A stretch of DNA of 64,000 bases from Corallococcus praedator (GTDB lineage: Bacteria; Myxococcota; Myxococcia; Myxococcales; Myxococcaceae): assembly GCF_003612125.1 (NCBI RefSeq), contig NZ_RAWI01000001.1:1-64000 (forward strand). The letters run 5' to 3'. The position numbers and the translations under genes are program-made. Within the stretch, counting starts at the first letter, position 1; each line of letters opens with the position of its first letter. Below the pieces are notes generated by a model, which saw nothing but the letters and a program-made list of their open reading frames with translations, searched no databases and had not been told where the DNA came from. Below, in pieces: positions 33,674 to 42,337 of the stretch.

Positions 33674-34813
33674 TCAGGCGGGGGGCCGGCCCACCATGAA
33701 GTCGAGCACGCTCTCCCACAGTGCGTGGAACTGTTTCTGCTGGAAGTGGGAACCCGACTTCAGCCAGCTGATGAATTCCGGCGGCTGGTCGAAGTGGCCC
33801 ATGACGTCCAGATGGTCGGCGGTCGCGACGTGGACCACCTGTCCCCAGACCTGGGAGCGGCTCGGGACGACGCCGTCGCTCCAGGACTCGAACTTGTTGC
33901 CGAAGGCCGCCTGGAGCGCCTGGGTCTGCGCCGCCGTGCGCTCGGGAATCCTCAACTCCGGGGACAGGGGCGCGCTCCTTCCATACAGGAAGGAGAAGAT
34001 GCCGTAGAGGAGCGAGTCCGGGGGCAGCAGCATGCGGGGAGACAGGCGGCGGAGCAGGTTGGGCGGGGGTGCACCCGCGACGACGCTGCCGTAGCGCACA
34101 CCCTCCCGGTCCACCGTGTTCGCGTTGAAGGCCTGCACGCTGACCGGCGTGAGGTCCTGGATCAGCGCCTGGTCCTTTCCTACCTGGCCGAAGAACCGGA
34201 GCAATTCCACGCGCTCGTTGTCGGAGAGGTCCACCGTCAGCCGGAGGATCTGATTGAGGAGGTTGGGTGGGAGCTTCACCTGCTCGCCCATCAGGACGAG
34301 CCGGTAGCACGCCTGGAGCAAGGCGGTCCTGAAGGGCATGGCCTTGCGGTGCAGGGTGAGGAAGGTGAAGAGCCACAGGTAGCGCAGCAGCGTCTTGCCC
34401 AGTTCGCCCTCGTGGAACCAGGTCGCCAGCGGTGTGCCGTGATGCGGGGTGGCGATCGTCACGACGGAGCGCACGCGCTTCACGAAGGCCGGGGCCTCCT
34501 GGGCCATGCGCAGTGAGACGACGCTCCGCGCATCCAGCCCGCCCGTGGAGTGCCCGATGAGGTGGAGCTCCGCGTCGTCCTCGTTCGCGGTCCGGGCCAT
34601 CTCCCGGAACACGTCGCGTGCGCGCACCTCGATCCCGGAGGTGGGGGAGGAGGCCACGGAGTGCACCTGCGCGTCGATGCCGCGCTCCCTGAACCGCTGC
34701 TGCAGCAGCGCGGGGATGTGTTGGAAATAGGCGATGCGCTCCGTTTCCTTGTCACCCATGTGGGTGAAGCCAAAGAAACCGGGGACAAGATAGACGCGGT
34801 GCCTGGTGGCCAT
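33674..34813 (-). CDS. Alpha/beta-hydrolase, triacylglycerol-lipase-like
   Basis: A 379-residue protein of the alpha/beta-hydrolase fold. It starts RVYLVPGFFGF (oxyanion segment) and carries the nucleophile elbow IGHSTGGLDA. The probable acid is in WSDGVVPSRSQ and the His in TADHLDVMGHF. This layout matches bacterial triacylglycerol lipases of the LipA/PF01674-like type. No signal peptide is visible at the chosen ATG 34813, so it may be cytosolic or use another route. Confidence 0.85.
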   Translation of the reverse strand: MATRHRVYLVPGFFGFTHMGDKETERIAYFQHIPALLQQRFRERGIDAQVHSVASSPTSGIEVRARDVFREMARTANEDDAELHLIGHSTGGLDARSVVSLRMAQEAPAFVKRVRSVVTIATPHHGTPLATWFHEGELGKTLLRYLWLFTFLTLHRKAMPFRTALLQACYRLVLMGEQVKLPPNLLNQILRLTVDLSDNERVELLRFFGQVGKDQALIQDLTPVSVQAFNANTVDREGVRYGSVVAGAPPPNLLRRLSPRMLLPPDSLLYGIFSFLYGRSAPLSPELRIPERTAAQTQALQAAFGNKFESWSDGVVPSRSQVWGQVVHVATADHLDVMGHFDQPPEFISWLKSGSHFQQKQFHALWESVLDFMVGRPPA

Positions 34814-34907
34814 CAGGCAAGTCTAGCGTCTTGGCCAGACGTCAAGGCAGGGCGCGGGGCTTCAGCGTGAAGTCCCGAACCCTTGTTCCCAATCACCGCG
34901 GGCAGGC

Positions 34908-37900
34908 TCAGGGCGTCTTGTGTTGCTTCGCCCACGCAGCGACTTCCGGCGTGCGCGTCTCCACCCACTGACGGAACTCGTCGTTCGGGGACACCAGCCC
35001 CTGGCTTGGGCCTTCCGACGGAGGGTGGCCGAAGAACCGGTAGTGGACCTCGGCCGCGAGCGTGCCGACGTCCACGCCGTGGGCCTTCGCCAGCCGCTCC
35101 AGGAACACCGGGTAGTCCGCGCCCTTCATTCCCATCGCGTTGGCGCCCTGGCACAGGCTGTCGAATGCGAGGGGGGCCCGGCCGAGCTCCGGGTGGTCGG
35201 TGAGGAACTGCTGCACCTGCTCCAGCGACATGCGCGCTTCCTGCACCAGTCGCTTGTCGAGGAGGGCGGGGCCCAGGTCGATGAGGTTCTGCGCCAGATT
35301 CCCGTCCATGCCGCTTTCGGTGAGCAGGCGCACCTGGGCGCCGCGCGTGGCGTGCTGGTCCAGGTCCAGGTACTTCAGCGTGAGCCCGCCCAGGAACAGG
35401 GCGGCGCCGAGGAGCTGGGCGCCGGGGACCCATTCCACCAGCGCGCCTCCTGCCATGAGGATGGCGCCCAGCGACTGGGCGCCGGACGCGCTGGCCTTCC
35501 AGTACTTGCCCTCCTGCACGGCCTGGAAGGACTGGATGCCGTCACCCACCGCGCCCAGCAGCGCGCCCGCGGCGGACACCTTGCCGAGCACCTTGGACAG
35601 GACCGGCGCCGACTTGTTGAGCGCGTCGAGGATGAACGTCACGCCGTCCCCGCCGACGCTGAGCCCGTCGCCGACAATCTTGAGCTTCGCGGCGAAGTCC
35701 GCCTGGTTCCATCCCGCGGCGTCTCCGATGGCCGCCGACGTGGTGACGAGGAGGGCCAGCCCGCGCAGCGCCTGGCTCCGGGGGAGCTCCGGGTTGCCCG
35801 GCAGCCCCGTCTCCTGCTCCCCCAGGAGGCTCCGCATGGACTGCGTGATGCCCCGGACCTGCTCCGGCGTCGAGTCCGGGCCAATGCGGCGCAGCAGCTT
35901 CACGTACTGCTGCATGGAATCCGGAGCCATCCCGAACAGGTGCGCGTTGCGCGCGAGCCCGTTGAAGATGGCCTCGGCGCCTCCCTTCGACTTGAGGCCG
36001 GCCGCGATGATGGCGCCCGAGCCCGCGCTCTTCACGAGCGCGACGGCGAGCGTCTCGTCGAAGTCCTTGAGGTCCTTCAGCTTGCCGACGGTGTCGAGGA
36101 ACGCGGGATGGTTCTCGCCCTGGGCGGTGAGCTGGGAGGCGAGGTACTCCGCGCCGGATTGCGTCGCCGCCATCCGTGGCAGCTCGCGGGCCAGCGCGGT
36201 GACCGCCGGATCATGCGCGCCCGTGGGCGGGCCATCCGGGGCGGCGCTGGCCAACAGCTTGCTGAGCCGCTCGAACTCCGCGAGGTCCTTCTTGCGCTCG
36301 GGGTCGTTCAGGAAGGCGGTGGTGAAGGCCTGCTGCTGCTCCGCGGTGAGGACCTTCGCCGGGCCGCTGAGCAGCTCCGTGAGCTGCTTCTGGGGCCGCT
36401 CCGCCTTGTCCGCGGCCGCGGAGAACTGGGTGCGAAGCCCGTCGATGGCGCTCCACAGCGTCCGGTGGATGGCCTGGACATCCTGGCTGTAGGTCGGCCC
36501 CTTGAAGCCTGGCGGACCGACCTCCATCTTCTCCAGCGAGCGCTCGATGTCGAACGCGAGCCGCGAGCCGATGCCGAAGTTGATGGCGGTCCGGATGGCG
36601 TGGGTCAGCGAGGTGTTGGCGAGGCCCGGCGCGGTGTCCCGGGTGAAGAACCTGCCCACGAGGCCGGCGGTCGGCTCTCCCAGCCGCTCCGTGGCGCGCG
36701 CCAGGCTCAGGTAGGTCTTCTGCTCGATGGCGGACTCCGCCTCCGCCAGCTTCTCGAGCAACGGCCGATCATTCTTGAGGTCGGGCTGGCGCAGCGGCGG
36801 ACGGGGGTGGAGCACCCGGTCCGTCTCCGGTGACACGCCTGCGAAGAGCTGGCCCATCTTCGCGAGGGAGGGTTCCGCGGCGCGGACGAACGCCTCCTGA
36901 TAGGCGGGGTCCGGGTTGCTGGCGATGAGCTGCTCGAACTGCCGGGCCCCCTGTTCCAGGCTGTTCTGGAGCGTGCCCGCCAGGGCCTTCGCGTCCTGCT
37001 GCGCGCGCGTCTTGACGTCCGTGCCGGCCGCGTTCGCCGTGGCGACGTTGGCGACCCCGACGCCCGTGGGGAGCGTGAAGGGCTCTGGCTTGATCGGAGG
37101 GAAGCGCGCGGCGGCCTGCTCCAGCAGTTGTGCGGCGGTGGTGCTCGCGCTGGCCCCGGCGCTTGCGCCCGCAGCCGCCGCGGCACCGGCGCCTCGCGAG
37201 GCCCCCTGCAGGGCGTTGAAGGACGGCTGACCTCCGGTGGGAGAGAAGAAGACGCTGAGCTGCTGGCGCGTCATCGCCACCGGGCCCCCGGTGTGCAGCG
37301 GGTCGGCGACGAGGTATTTCCCGTCCGGCGTCTTCGCGAGGATGGCGTTGAGGTGGCCGATGTCGCCGCTGCCCATGCGCTCGGGGAACTGCGAGCGCCA
37401 GGCCGCGTTCGTGGCGCCGTTGGCGATGACGGGGTTGCCCGCCGCGAGCTGCTGGTCCAGCGACTCCCAGCCCTGCCCGTAGCGCGACGTGAGGCCCGCG
37501 TTCTTGATGCCGTCGGACACCATGGTGCCGCCGGTGAGGTCATGGTCCCGGTCCAGCATCGGCACGCGCGTGCCGTCCGACGCATTCACGAAGGTGAACT
37601 CCGAAGCGCGGCGCGGGCTCATCAGCGCGCGCGCGTGGTCCACCTGCTGCTCCTTCGTGAGGCCCGGGGGCATGTGGCCCGTGTACGCCAGGGACATGGC
37701 GAGGCTGGCGGGGCCGCAGTTGGTGCTGCCGCGCGGGCCATTCGGGTTGTACTGGGAGGTGAACTGCGTGATGAACGCGGCCTCGGCGGACATGGCCCGG
37801 CCCTGCGTCTTCCCGCCTGTCTGCGCGGAGCGCGTGAGGGACTTCGACAGCGCCTCGCGGGTTGCTGCCTGGTAGTGACCGTCGGCGGGGACGCCGCTGT

Positions 37901-38291
37901 CCTTCTGGAACTTCTCCAGCGCGGCCTCCGTCTGCGGACCGAACTGGCCCGGTCCGGTGGCGACCTGCTCGCGCGTCAGATAGCCCAGCTCCACCAGCGA
38001 GTCCTGGAGCTGCTTCACGTCCTCGCCGGTGTCGCCGCGCTTCAGGTTCTTCTCCGGGACGGGCCAGGGTTCCGGAGGCGGCTCGGGAGGAGGTGGCGGC
38101 GGTGGAGGCAGCAGCCGCTCCCGGTGCGCCGCGGGCGCGTCCTCGAAGCGGGAGGTCGAATCAGGACCTTGCGCGCCGGGTGCCCCTTCTTCCCGGACGA
38201 CGTTGGACTCGGAGACCTCGCGGGCTTCAGCCTTGCCCGTGTCTCCAGACGAAATTGTTTGAGTTGAATATGACGGACCGTCGACTCGCAT
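34908..38291 (-). CDS. Large signal-less protein: peptidoglycan-binding domain, C39-like cysteine peptidase and long helical tail
   Basis: A 1127-residue protein. Residues 1-80 are low-complexity, with a poly-Pro tract. Residues about 82-145 are a PG_binding_1 domain (LKRGDTGEDVKQLQDSLVEL, then FGPQTEAALEKFQ). Residues about 165-345 are a C39-like peptidase with Cys192 (STNCGPASLAM), His313 (GHLNAILAK) and Asp330 (YLVADPL); the His-Asp spacing of 17 is usual for C39. The remaining 750 residues are helical, with hydrophobic Gly/Ala-rich segments around 930-1000 that could enter membranes. No Sec signal is seen. GAGGGGGG supports the ATG at 38291. Likely role: envelope-targeted effector or its processing protease. 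Confidence 0.8.
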   Translation of the reverse strand: MRVDGPSYSTQTISSGDTGKAEAREVSESNVVREEGAPGAQGPDSTSRFEDAPAAHRERLLPPPPPPPPEPPPEPWPVPEKNLKRGDTGEDVKQLQDSLVELGYLTREQVATGPGQFGPQTEAALEKFQKDSGVPADGHYQAATREALSKSLTRSAQTGGKTQGRAMSAEAAFITQFTSQYNPNGPRGSTNCGPASLAMSLAYTGHMPPGLTKEQQVDHARALMSPRRASEFTFVNASDGTRVPMLDRDHDLTGGTMVSDGIKNAGLTSRYGQGWESLDQQLAAGNPVIANGATNAAWRSQFPERMGSGDIGHLNAILAKTPDGKYLVADPLHTGGPVAMTRQQLSVFFSPTGGQPSFNALQGASRGAGAAAAAGASAGASASTTAAQLLEQAAARFPPIKPEPFTLPTGVGVANVATANAAGTDVKTRAQQDAKALAGTLQNSLEQGARQFEQLIASNPDPAYQEAFVRAAEPSLAKMGQLFAGVSPETDRVLHPRPPLRQPDLKNDRPLLEKLAEAESAIEQKTYLSLARATERLGEPTAGLVGRFFTRDTAPGLANTSLTHAIRTAINFGIGSRLAFDIERSLEKMEVGPPGFKGPTYSQDVQAIHRTLWSAIDGLRTQFSAAADKAERPQKQLTELLSGPAKVLTAEQQQAFTTAFLNDPERKKDLAEFERLSKLLASAAPDGPPTGAHDPAVTALARELPRMAATQSGAEYLASQLTAQGENHPAFLDTVGKLKDLKDFDETLAVALVKSAGSGAIIAAGLKSKGGAEAIFNGLARNAHLFGMAPDSMQQYVKLLRRIGPDSTPEQVRGITQSMRSLLGEQETGLPGNPELPRSQALRGLALLVTTSAAIGDAAGWNQADFAAKLKIVGDGLSVGGDGVTFILDALNKSAPVLSKVLGKVSAAGALLGAVGDGIQSFQAVQEGKYWKASASGAQSLGAILMAGGALVEWVPGAQLLGAALFLGGLTLKYLDLDQHATRGAQVRLLTESGMDGNLAQNLIDLGPALLDKRLVQEARMSLEQVQQFLTDHPELGRAPLAFDSLCQGANAMGMKGADYPVFLERLAKAHGVDVGTLAAEVHYRFFGHPPSEGPSQGLVSPNDEFRQWVETRTPEVAAWAKQHKTP
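37388..37432 (-). repeat. 45-bp sequence duplicated at 39307-39351 (copy within the C39-like gene)
   Basis: This exact 45-bp stretch encodes part of VIANGATNAAWRS in the C39-like peptidase domain. An identical copy lies in the noncoding region at 39307-39351 in the same orientation. Confidence 0.9.
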
Positions 38292-38667
38292 GACGTACTT
38301 CCCCCCTCGATACATCCGAAGTACTTCTGTCCTGATTATCCGCTGTGATGACGGGAAGTTGCCCGCCACACCCTTCGTGAAATCAACCCGAAGGACGCTG
38401 CGAATACGCCATGGACGCGAATCGATTGCGACGCCATGTGGGGACCCGGCGTTCAGGGAGAGGGATGCGCCGTCCTCTCCTGCCGCCATCACGGCGTCTT
38501 CGATGCCCGCCCGCCGCACGAGCCCCTTCAGGAAGCGCCGGATGGCCGCCGGCATCGCGTCACGTCAGGGGCCTCCAACGACTCCTCGGGAGAAGAGCCG
38601 AACAACCATTCCGTGCTCCGCGATGGGCTGCGCCGCGGAAGCTGCGCCGCGGTGCTCCCCTCCGTCA
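38292..38667. other. Intergenic region upstream of the C39-like gene
   Basis: About 375 bases between the STAS-like gene and the C39-like gene on the same strand. The C39-like frame stays open here, but the sequence looks noncoding and the ribosome-binding site lies near 38300. A 10-bp palindrome GAAGTACTTC occurs at 38318-38327, close enough to act in promoter control. No other feature is seen. Confidence 0.4.
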
Positions 38668-39075
38668 TCACCCCCCCGCGGTCTTCGCGCGCTTGCGTTC
38701 GATGAGCTCGCGCGCGGCCTGTTCGCTCGTGACGAAGTCGACGTCTCCCTTGAGTCTGCCCGTGAGATAGAGCGCGAACGCGACGGCCTTGGCGCTCGCG
38801 ATCTGCAGGCGGTGCGAGCCGACGTAGACGACGCCTCGCAACCGCTCCGGGCTGGACTCCTTGCTGAAGTGCTCGCGAGCGGCCTTGTCGATGGTGGACC
38901 CGTCGATGTCCACGACGACGAACACCGGGCCCTGGAGCGCCACCTCCTGAACGATGGAGAGCAGGCGCTTCGCATCTTCCAGCCCCGTGGCGCCGTTGAA
39001 GTCGACGAACAGGACGTCGGGCTCCTCGAAGTGCACCCGATGCGTTCCAAACACCCATTCACGTCGCTCTGGCAT
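38668..39075 (-). CDS. STAS-like (anti-anti-sigma fold) protein
   Basis: A 135-residue cytosolic protein with the alternating beta/alpha pattern of STAS-like proteins: EWVFGTHRVHFEEPDVLFVDF, ALQGPVFVVVDIDGSTIDKAA, then RLRGVVYVGSHRLQIASAKAVAF. No conserved phosphoacceptor Ser is clearly in place, so it may be a structural or scaffold member. GGAGGGG supports the ATG at 39075. The gene lies upstream of the C39-like gene on the same strand with a 376-bp gap, so co-transcription is uncertain. Confidence 0.65.
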   Translation of the reverse strand: MPERREWVFGTHRVHFEEPDVLFVDFNGATGLEDAKRLLSIVQEVALQGPVFVVVDIDGSTIDKAAREHFSKESSPERLRGVVYVGSHRLQIASAKAVAFALYLTGRLKGDVDFVTSEQAARELIERKRAKTAGG

Positions 39076-39400
39076 GAGCCCCTCCGGGCACAAGCACGAC
39101 CGGGCCGGAGTTTATCCTCTCGCTCCCAGGAGGCCAAAGGGCCTCCATTCGAGGAGGGCCGCGAAGCCGGAGGGCTTCACGATGGAAGCCGGGCCCATGG
39201 TGAAGCCCTCCGTGCAGGTCCCGGGCAACTTGATGAAACCGCGATTGCCTCGGGGGGCGCTGGCGGATCAGGAGACTCCAGACACCTGGGAGTTCTTGTG
39301 GACGTCACTGCGAGCGCCAGGCCGCGTTCGTGGCGCCGTTGGCGATGACGGCCGCGATCCAACCCCCATCCCGTGGCCCCTGCGCCCCCCGGCGTGGCGC
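39076..39400. other. Intergenic region with remnant of a C39-like gene
   Basis: About 325 bases between the chemoreceptor stop and the STAS-like start, both on the minus strand. The stretch 39307-39351 is an exact copy of part of the C39-like gene, and the minus frame reads WIAAVIANGATNAAWRSQ and then a stop. No complete gene is visible. Confidence 0.5.
39307..39351 (-). repeat. 45-bp copy of the C39-like peptidase gene segment
   Basis: Identical to 37388-37432, same orientation, 1.9 kb apart. In the minus frame it encodes VIANGATNAAWRSQ followed directly by a stop codon. The copy points to a truncated paralog or a recombination footprint. Confidence 0.85.
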
Positions 39401-41023
39401 TCAGGCGTTGTAGTGGCTCACCAGCTCCGACACGTTCACGGAGAGGTCCTTCAGGGCACTGGCGGCCTTCTGGGTGGAGGCGACCCGGGGTGTGGTCTCC
39501 ACCATCATCGCGTCCAGGCTCTTGAGCGCGGTGAAGATCTCATCCACCCCCAGGCTCTGCTGGCTCACCGCGGCGGCAATCTGCCTCACGCCCGAGGTGC
39601 TCTCCGTGAGGATGCCGGACAGCTCCCGGAGCTTGTCGCCGGACACCGCCACCTGGGACAGCCCCACCTGCAGCCGCAACGCGCCGTTCTCCGAATTCTT
39701 CACGGCCTGGGCCACGGTGGCCCCCACCTCCGAGAGGATGGCGGTCACCCGGTGCGTCTCGCGCATGGACTGGTCCGCCAGCGCACGAATCTCCCGGGCG
39801 ACGACGCCGAAGCTGCGGCCGGCCTCACCGGCCCGGGCCGCCTCGATGGCGGCGTTGATGGCCAGCATGTTGGACTGGGCGCCCAGCTGCCGCACGGTCT
39901 CCGCGATGTCGTGAATCTGCGCGGTCCGCTCCCCCAGCTGGGTGATGGTCTGCGCCATCTGTTGGACGACGCCCTGGATCTCGTTGAGCCCTCCCAGGGT
40001 CTGCTGGAGCGCGTCCTCGCCGGTGCGGACCACCTCGTCCGCGCGCTCCGCCACCTCGAGGATGGACTTCGCGCGGCCTGACGCCATCCGGGAGGTCTGG
40101 CTGATCTCCTCGATGGTGACACGCGTCTGCTGCAGGGCCGCGGCCTGACGGTTGATCATCGCGCTCTGCTCGGAGGTGTCCGCGTCGAGCCGGCTCGCCG
40201 AGTCCTTCAGCACGCCCACGGACCCACGGAGGCTGGATTGGAACTGCCGCAGCTTCTCCACCATCTTCGAGAACGAGCCCGCCAGTTGGCCCAGCTCATC
40301 CTGGGTGGTCACCGACACGACCTGCGCCAGGTCGTTGGACTCGACGATGCGGCCCGTGACGTGCGCCAGGTGCCGCAGGGGCCGCAGCAGCATGAGGGTG
40401 TAGGCGAAGTAGCTCAGCAGCACCCCGAGGAACAGGATGACGCCCGCCCAGAGGAGCAGCGCCCACCGCAGGGAGGCGACCTCCGCCGTGATGGCATCGA
40501 GGTCCATGCCGACGTGCACCGTGCCCAGCGCGCCGCCGGAGATGGGGGCCGCCACGTCGATGGCGCGGATGGCATCGCCGTAGGCCGTGAACTCCAGCTC
40601 GGGGTTCACCTTCACCCGCTTGCCGTCCGACAGCTCACCGAGGGCCACCGGGTTGAGTCGCTCGATGCCCACGGGAAAGGTGGGGACGAAGGTGTGCGCC
40701 ACCACCGTCCCATCGGACTCCTCGATGTAGATGTAGCGGACGTTGGCGAGCGTCTGTCCGGAGTCGATGGCGCTCTGGAGCAGGGCGATGTTACCGCCCA
40801 CGCTCTGCTCGGCGGCCGAGGCCAATGACAGCGCGAGCGCCTCTCCATTCACGGCGAACGCGTTCTGCATCGTCCTGGTCAGCCGGGAGGAGGCCTGGAG
40901 CATCAACGTCATGCAGACCAGGAGCGTCACGCCGGCACTGATGAACATGAGCTTGGCGGCAAGCCCGAACCGCAATGACAGCGGGTTCCACGGGAACACG
41001 CGCTCCTTCCCCGGGCCGCTCAT
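39401..41023 (-). CDS. Methyl-accepting chemotaxis protein
   Basis: A 540-residue transmembrane chemoreceptor. Two membrane helices (about 20-42 and 190-215) flank a roughly 150-residue periplasmic domain of the single-Cache type (RYIYIEESDGTVVAHTFVPT). A HAMP region follows (LRPLRHLAHVTGRIVESND), and then a long coiled coil with the signalling hairpin FGVVAREIRALADQ. The ATG overlaps the stop of the upstream solute-binding protein gene by four bases (ATGA), so it is translationally coupled. The pairing with two periplasmic binding proteins suggests it senses a ligand bound by one of them. Confidence 0.95.
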   Translation of the reverse strand: MSGPGKERVFPWNPLSLRFGLAAKLMFISAGVTLLVCMTLMLQASSRLTRTMQNAFAVNGEALALSLASAAEQSVGGNIALLQSAIDSGQTLANVRYIYIEESDGTVVAHTFVPTFPVGIERLNPVALGELSDGKRVKVNPELEFTAYGDAIRAIDVAAPISGGALGTVHVGMDLDAITAEVASLRWALLLWAGVILFLGVLLSYFAYTLMLLRPLRHLAHVTGRIVESNDLAQVVSVTTQDELGQLAGSFSKMVEKLRQFQSSLRGSVGVLKDSASRLDADTSEQSAMINRQAAALQQTRVTIEEISQTSRMASGRAKSILEVAERADEVVRTGEDALQQTLGGLNEIQGVVQQMAQTITQLGERTAQIHDIAETVRQLGAQSNMLAINAAIEAARAGEAGRSFGVVAREIRALADQSMRETHRVTAILSEVGATVAQAVKNSENGALRLQVGLSQVAVSGDKLRELSGILTESTSGVRQIAAAVSQQSLGVDEIFTALKSLDAMMVETTPRVASTQKAASALKDLSVNVSELVSHYNA

Positions 41024-42291
41024 CGGAGCACCGTGCCTGGCGCGGACGTCGTCCGCCAGCCTTCGGCCGTGAAGTGGGTGAACCAGACCTTGCTCAGGAC
41101 CTGGTGCCGGGTGGGTGACAGCTCGCCAACGGCACGCAGCCCCAGGTCGAACTTCCCCATCGCCTCGGCCGCCTCATGGAAGCGCTGGCGCGTCAGCTCC
41201 GGGCCCACCTTGTCCAGGACGGCCAGGAACGCCCGGGCGCTGAGGTAGCCCTCCAGCGAGCCGAAGCTGTAGAGCGCGGGCGCGGTATAGCCTCCCCCCA
41301 CTCCCGCGGGGGCCGTGGGGCGGTAGCGCTCCATCGCGGCCCGGTACTGCTGGACGGCCTCGAGGTCCGTGTCTTCGTAGGACGGGACGACCTGGGTGAA
41401 GATGAGGTTGTCCAGCAGCGGCTTTTGCACGCGCTGCTCCTCGGCGCGCAGGAGCGAGACGAGTGCATCGGCGCCAACCACGGAGGGGCTGTGGATGGGG
41501 ATGTCCCAGCCGGACAGGCGCGCATCGCGGATCAGCGCGGCGCAGGCCTGGGAGGTCCCGATGGCGATGATGACGTCCGCGCCGCCGGCGCGCAGCACGT
41601 CGAGCTGTGGCCGGGTGCTGGTGGCGTACTCCTGCCCCTTGCGGTAGGTGGCATCCGCCACCGGCTTGATGCCGTAGTCCTGGAGGGCGCGGAGGATGGC
41701 GTCCCGGCCAATGGCGCCGAACGCGTCGTTCTGGACGAACAGTCCGATGCGGCGGCGGCCCAGGGCGATGAAGGCATCCACGATGGCGCGGATCTCCTGG
41801 CGGTAGGAGGCCCGGACGTTGAACACGGCCGGCTCCCAGGGCGGCTCGCGCTGGGGCTGAGCGCCCGATGCCGGGGCGAAGTAGAGGGCCTGCTCCCGCT
41901 GCGAGGCGCGCAGCAGCACGGGGAGGACCTTCATCAGCGTGGCATCCCCCACCCCACCAAAGAGCGCGAAGACCTGCTGTTCCTTGAGCAGCCGCAGGGC
42001 GGCCGGGGCCGCCTGCTCCGGGTTGAACGCGTCATCTGCGGCGACGATGCGGACCTTCCGGCCGTGGACGCCGCCTGCGTCGTTGGCCTCCGCGAAGGCC
42101 GCCGAGGCCCCACGCCACATCTCCACCCCGAGCCCCGCGGACGGGCCGCTGAACGCCGCAGGCTGACCGAGCACCACCTCCGTCGCGCTCACGCCCGGGT
42201 CCGCCAGCGCCGCCCCGGTGCACGTCAGGGCGCCCAGCAGCAGCCAGCGGGCCCAGGCCCCAAGGTGCTTCAATTCGCATCGTGAACTCAT
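41020..42291 (-). CDS. LivJ-type periplasmic substrate-binding protein
   Basis: A 423-residue secreted protein with a Sec signal (cleavage near ALA|D) and a type I periplasmic-binding fold. It has VVLGQPAAFSGPSAGLGVEM (the Leu/Ile/Val-binding family start), a DAFNPEQAAPAALRLL segment and the C-terminal FHEAAEAMGKFDLGL pattern. Such proteins usually deliver branched-chain amino acids, amides or urea to ABC permeases, but no permease or ATPase gene is present. It overlaps the chemoreceptor gene by four bases, which points to a sensory role. Confidence 0.9.
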   Translation of the reverse strand: MSSRCELKHLGAWARWLLLGALTCTGAALADPGVSATEVVLGQPAAFSGPSAGLGVEMWRGASAAFAEANDAGGVHGRKVRIVAADDAFNPEQAAPAALRLLKEQQVFALFGGVGDATLMKVLPVLLRASQREQALYFAPASGAQPQREPPWEPAVFNVRASYRQEIRAIVDAFIALGRRRIGLFVQNDAFGAIGRDAILRALQDYGIKPVADATYRKGQEYATSTRPQLDVLRAGGADVIIAIGTSQACAALIRDARLSGWDIPIHSPSVVGADALVSLLRAEEQRVQKPLLDNLIFTQVVPSYEDTDLEAVQQYRAAMERYRPTAPAGVGGGYTAPALYSFGSLEGYLSARAFLAVLDKVGPELTRQRFHEAAEAMGKFDLGLRAVGELSPTRHQVLSKVWFTHFTAEGWRTTSAPGTVLR

Positions 42292-42337
42292 GCGTCGCTC
42301 CGTTTGAAGGGGGGCGGGTGAGGGCGCGGAATGCCCG

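Noticed and set aside
34908..38555. A longer N-terminus for the C39-like protein starting near 38555
   Set aside because: The GAGGGGGG site near 38300 fixes the start at 38291, and the upstream codons look noncoding.
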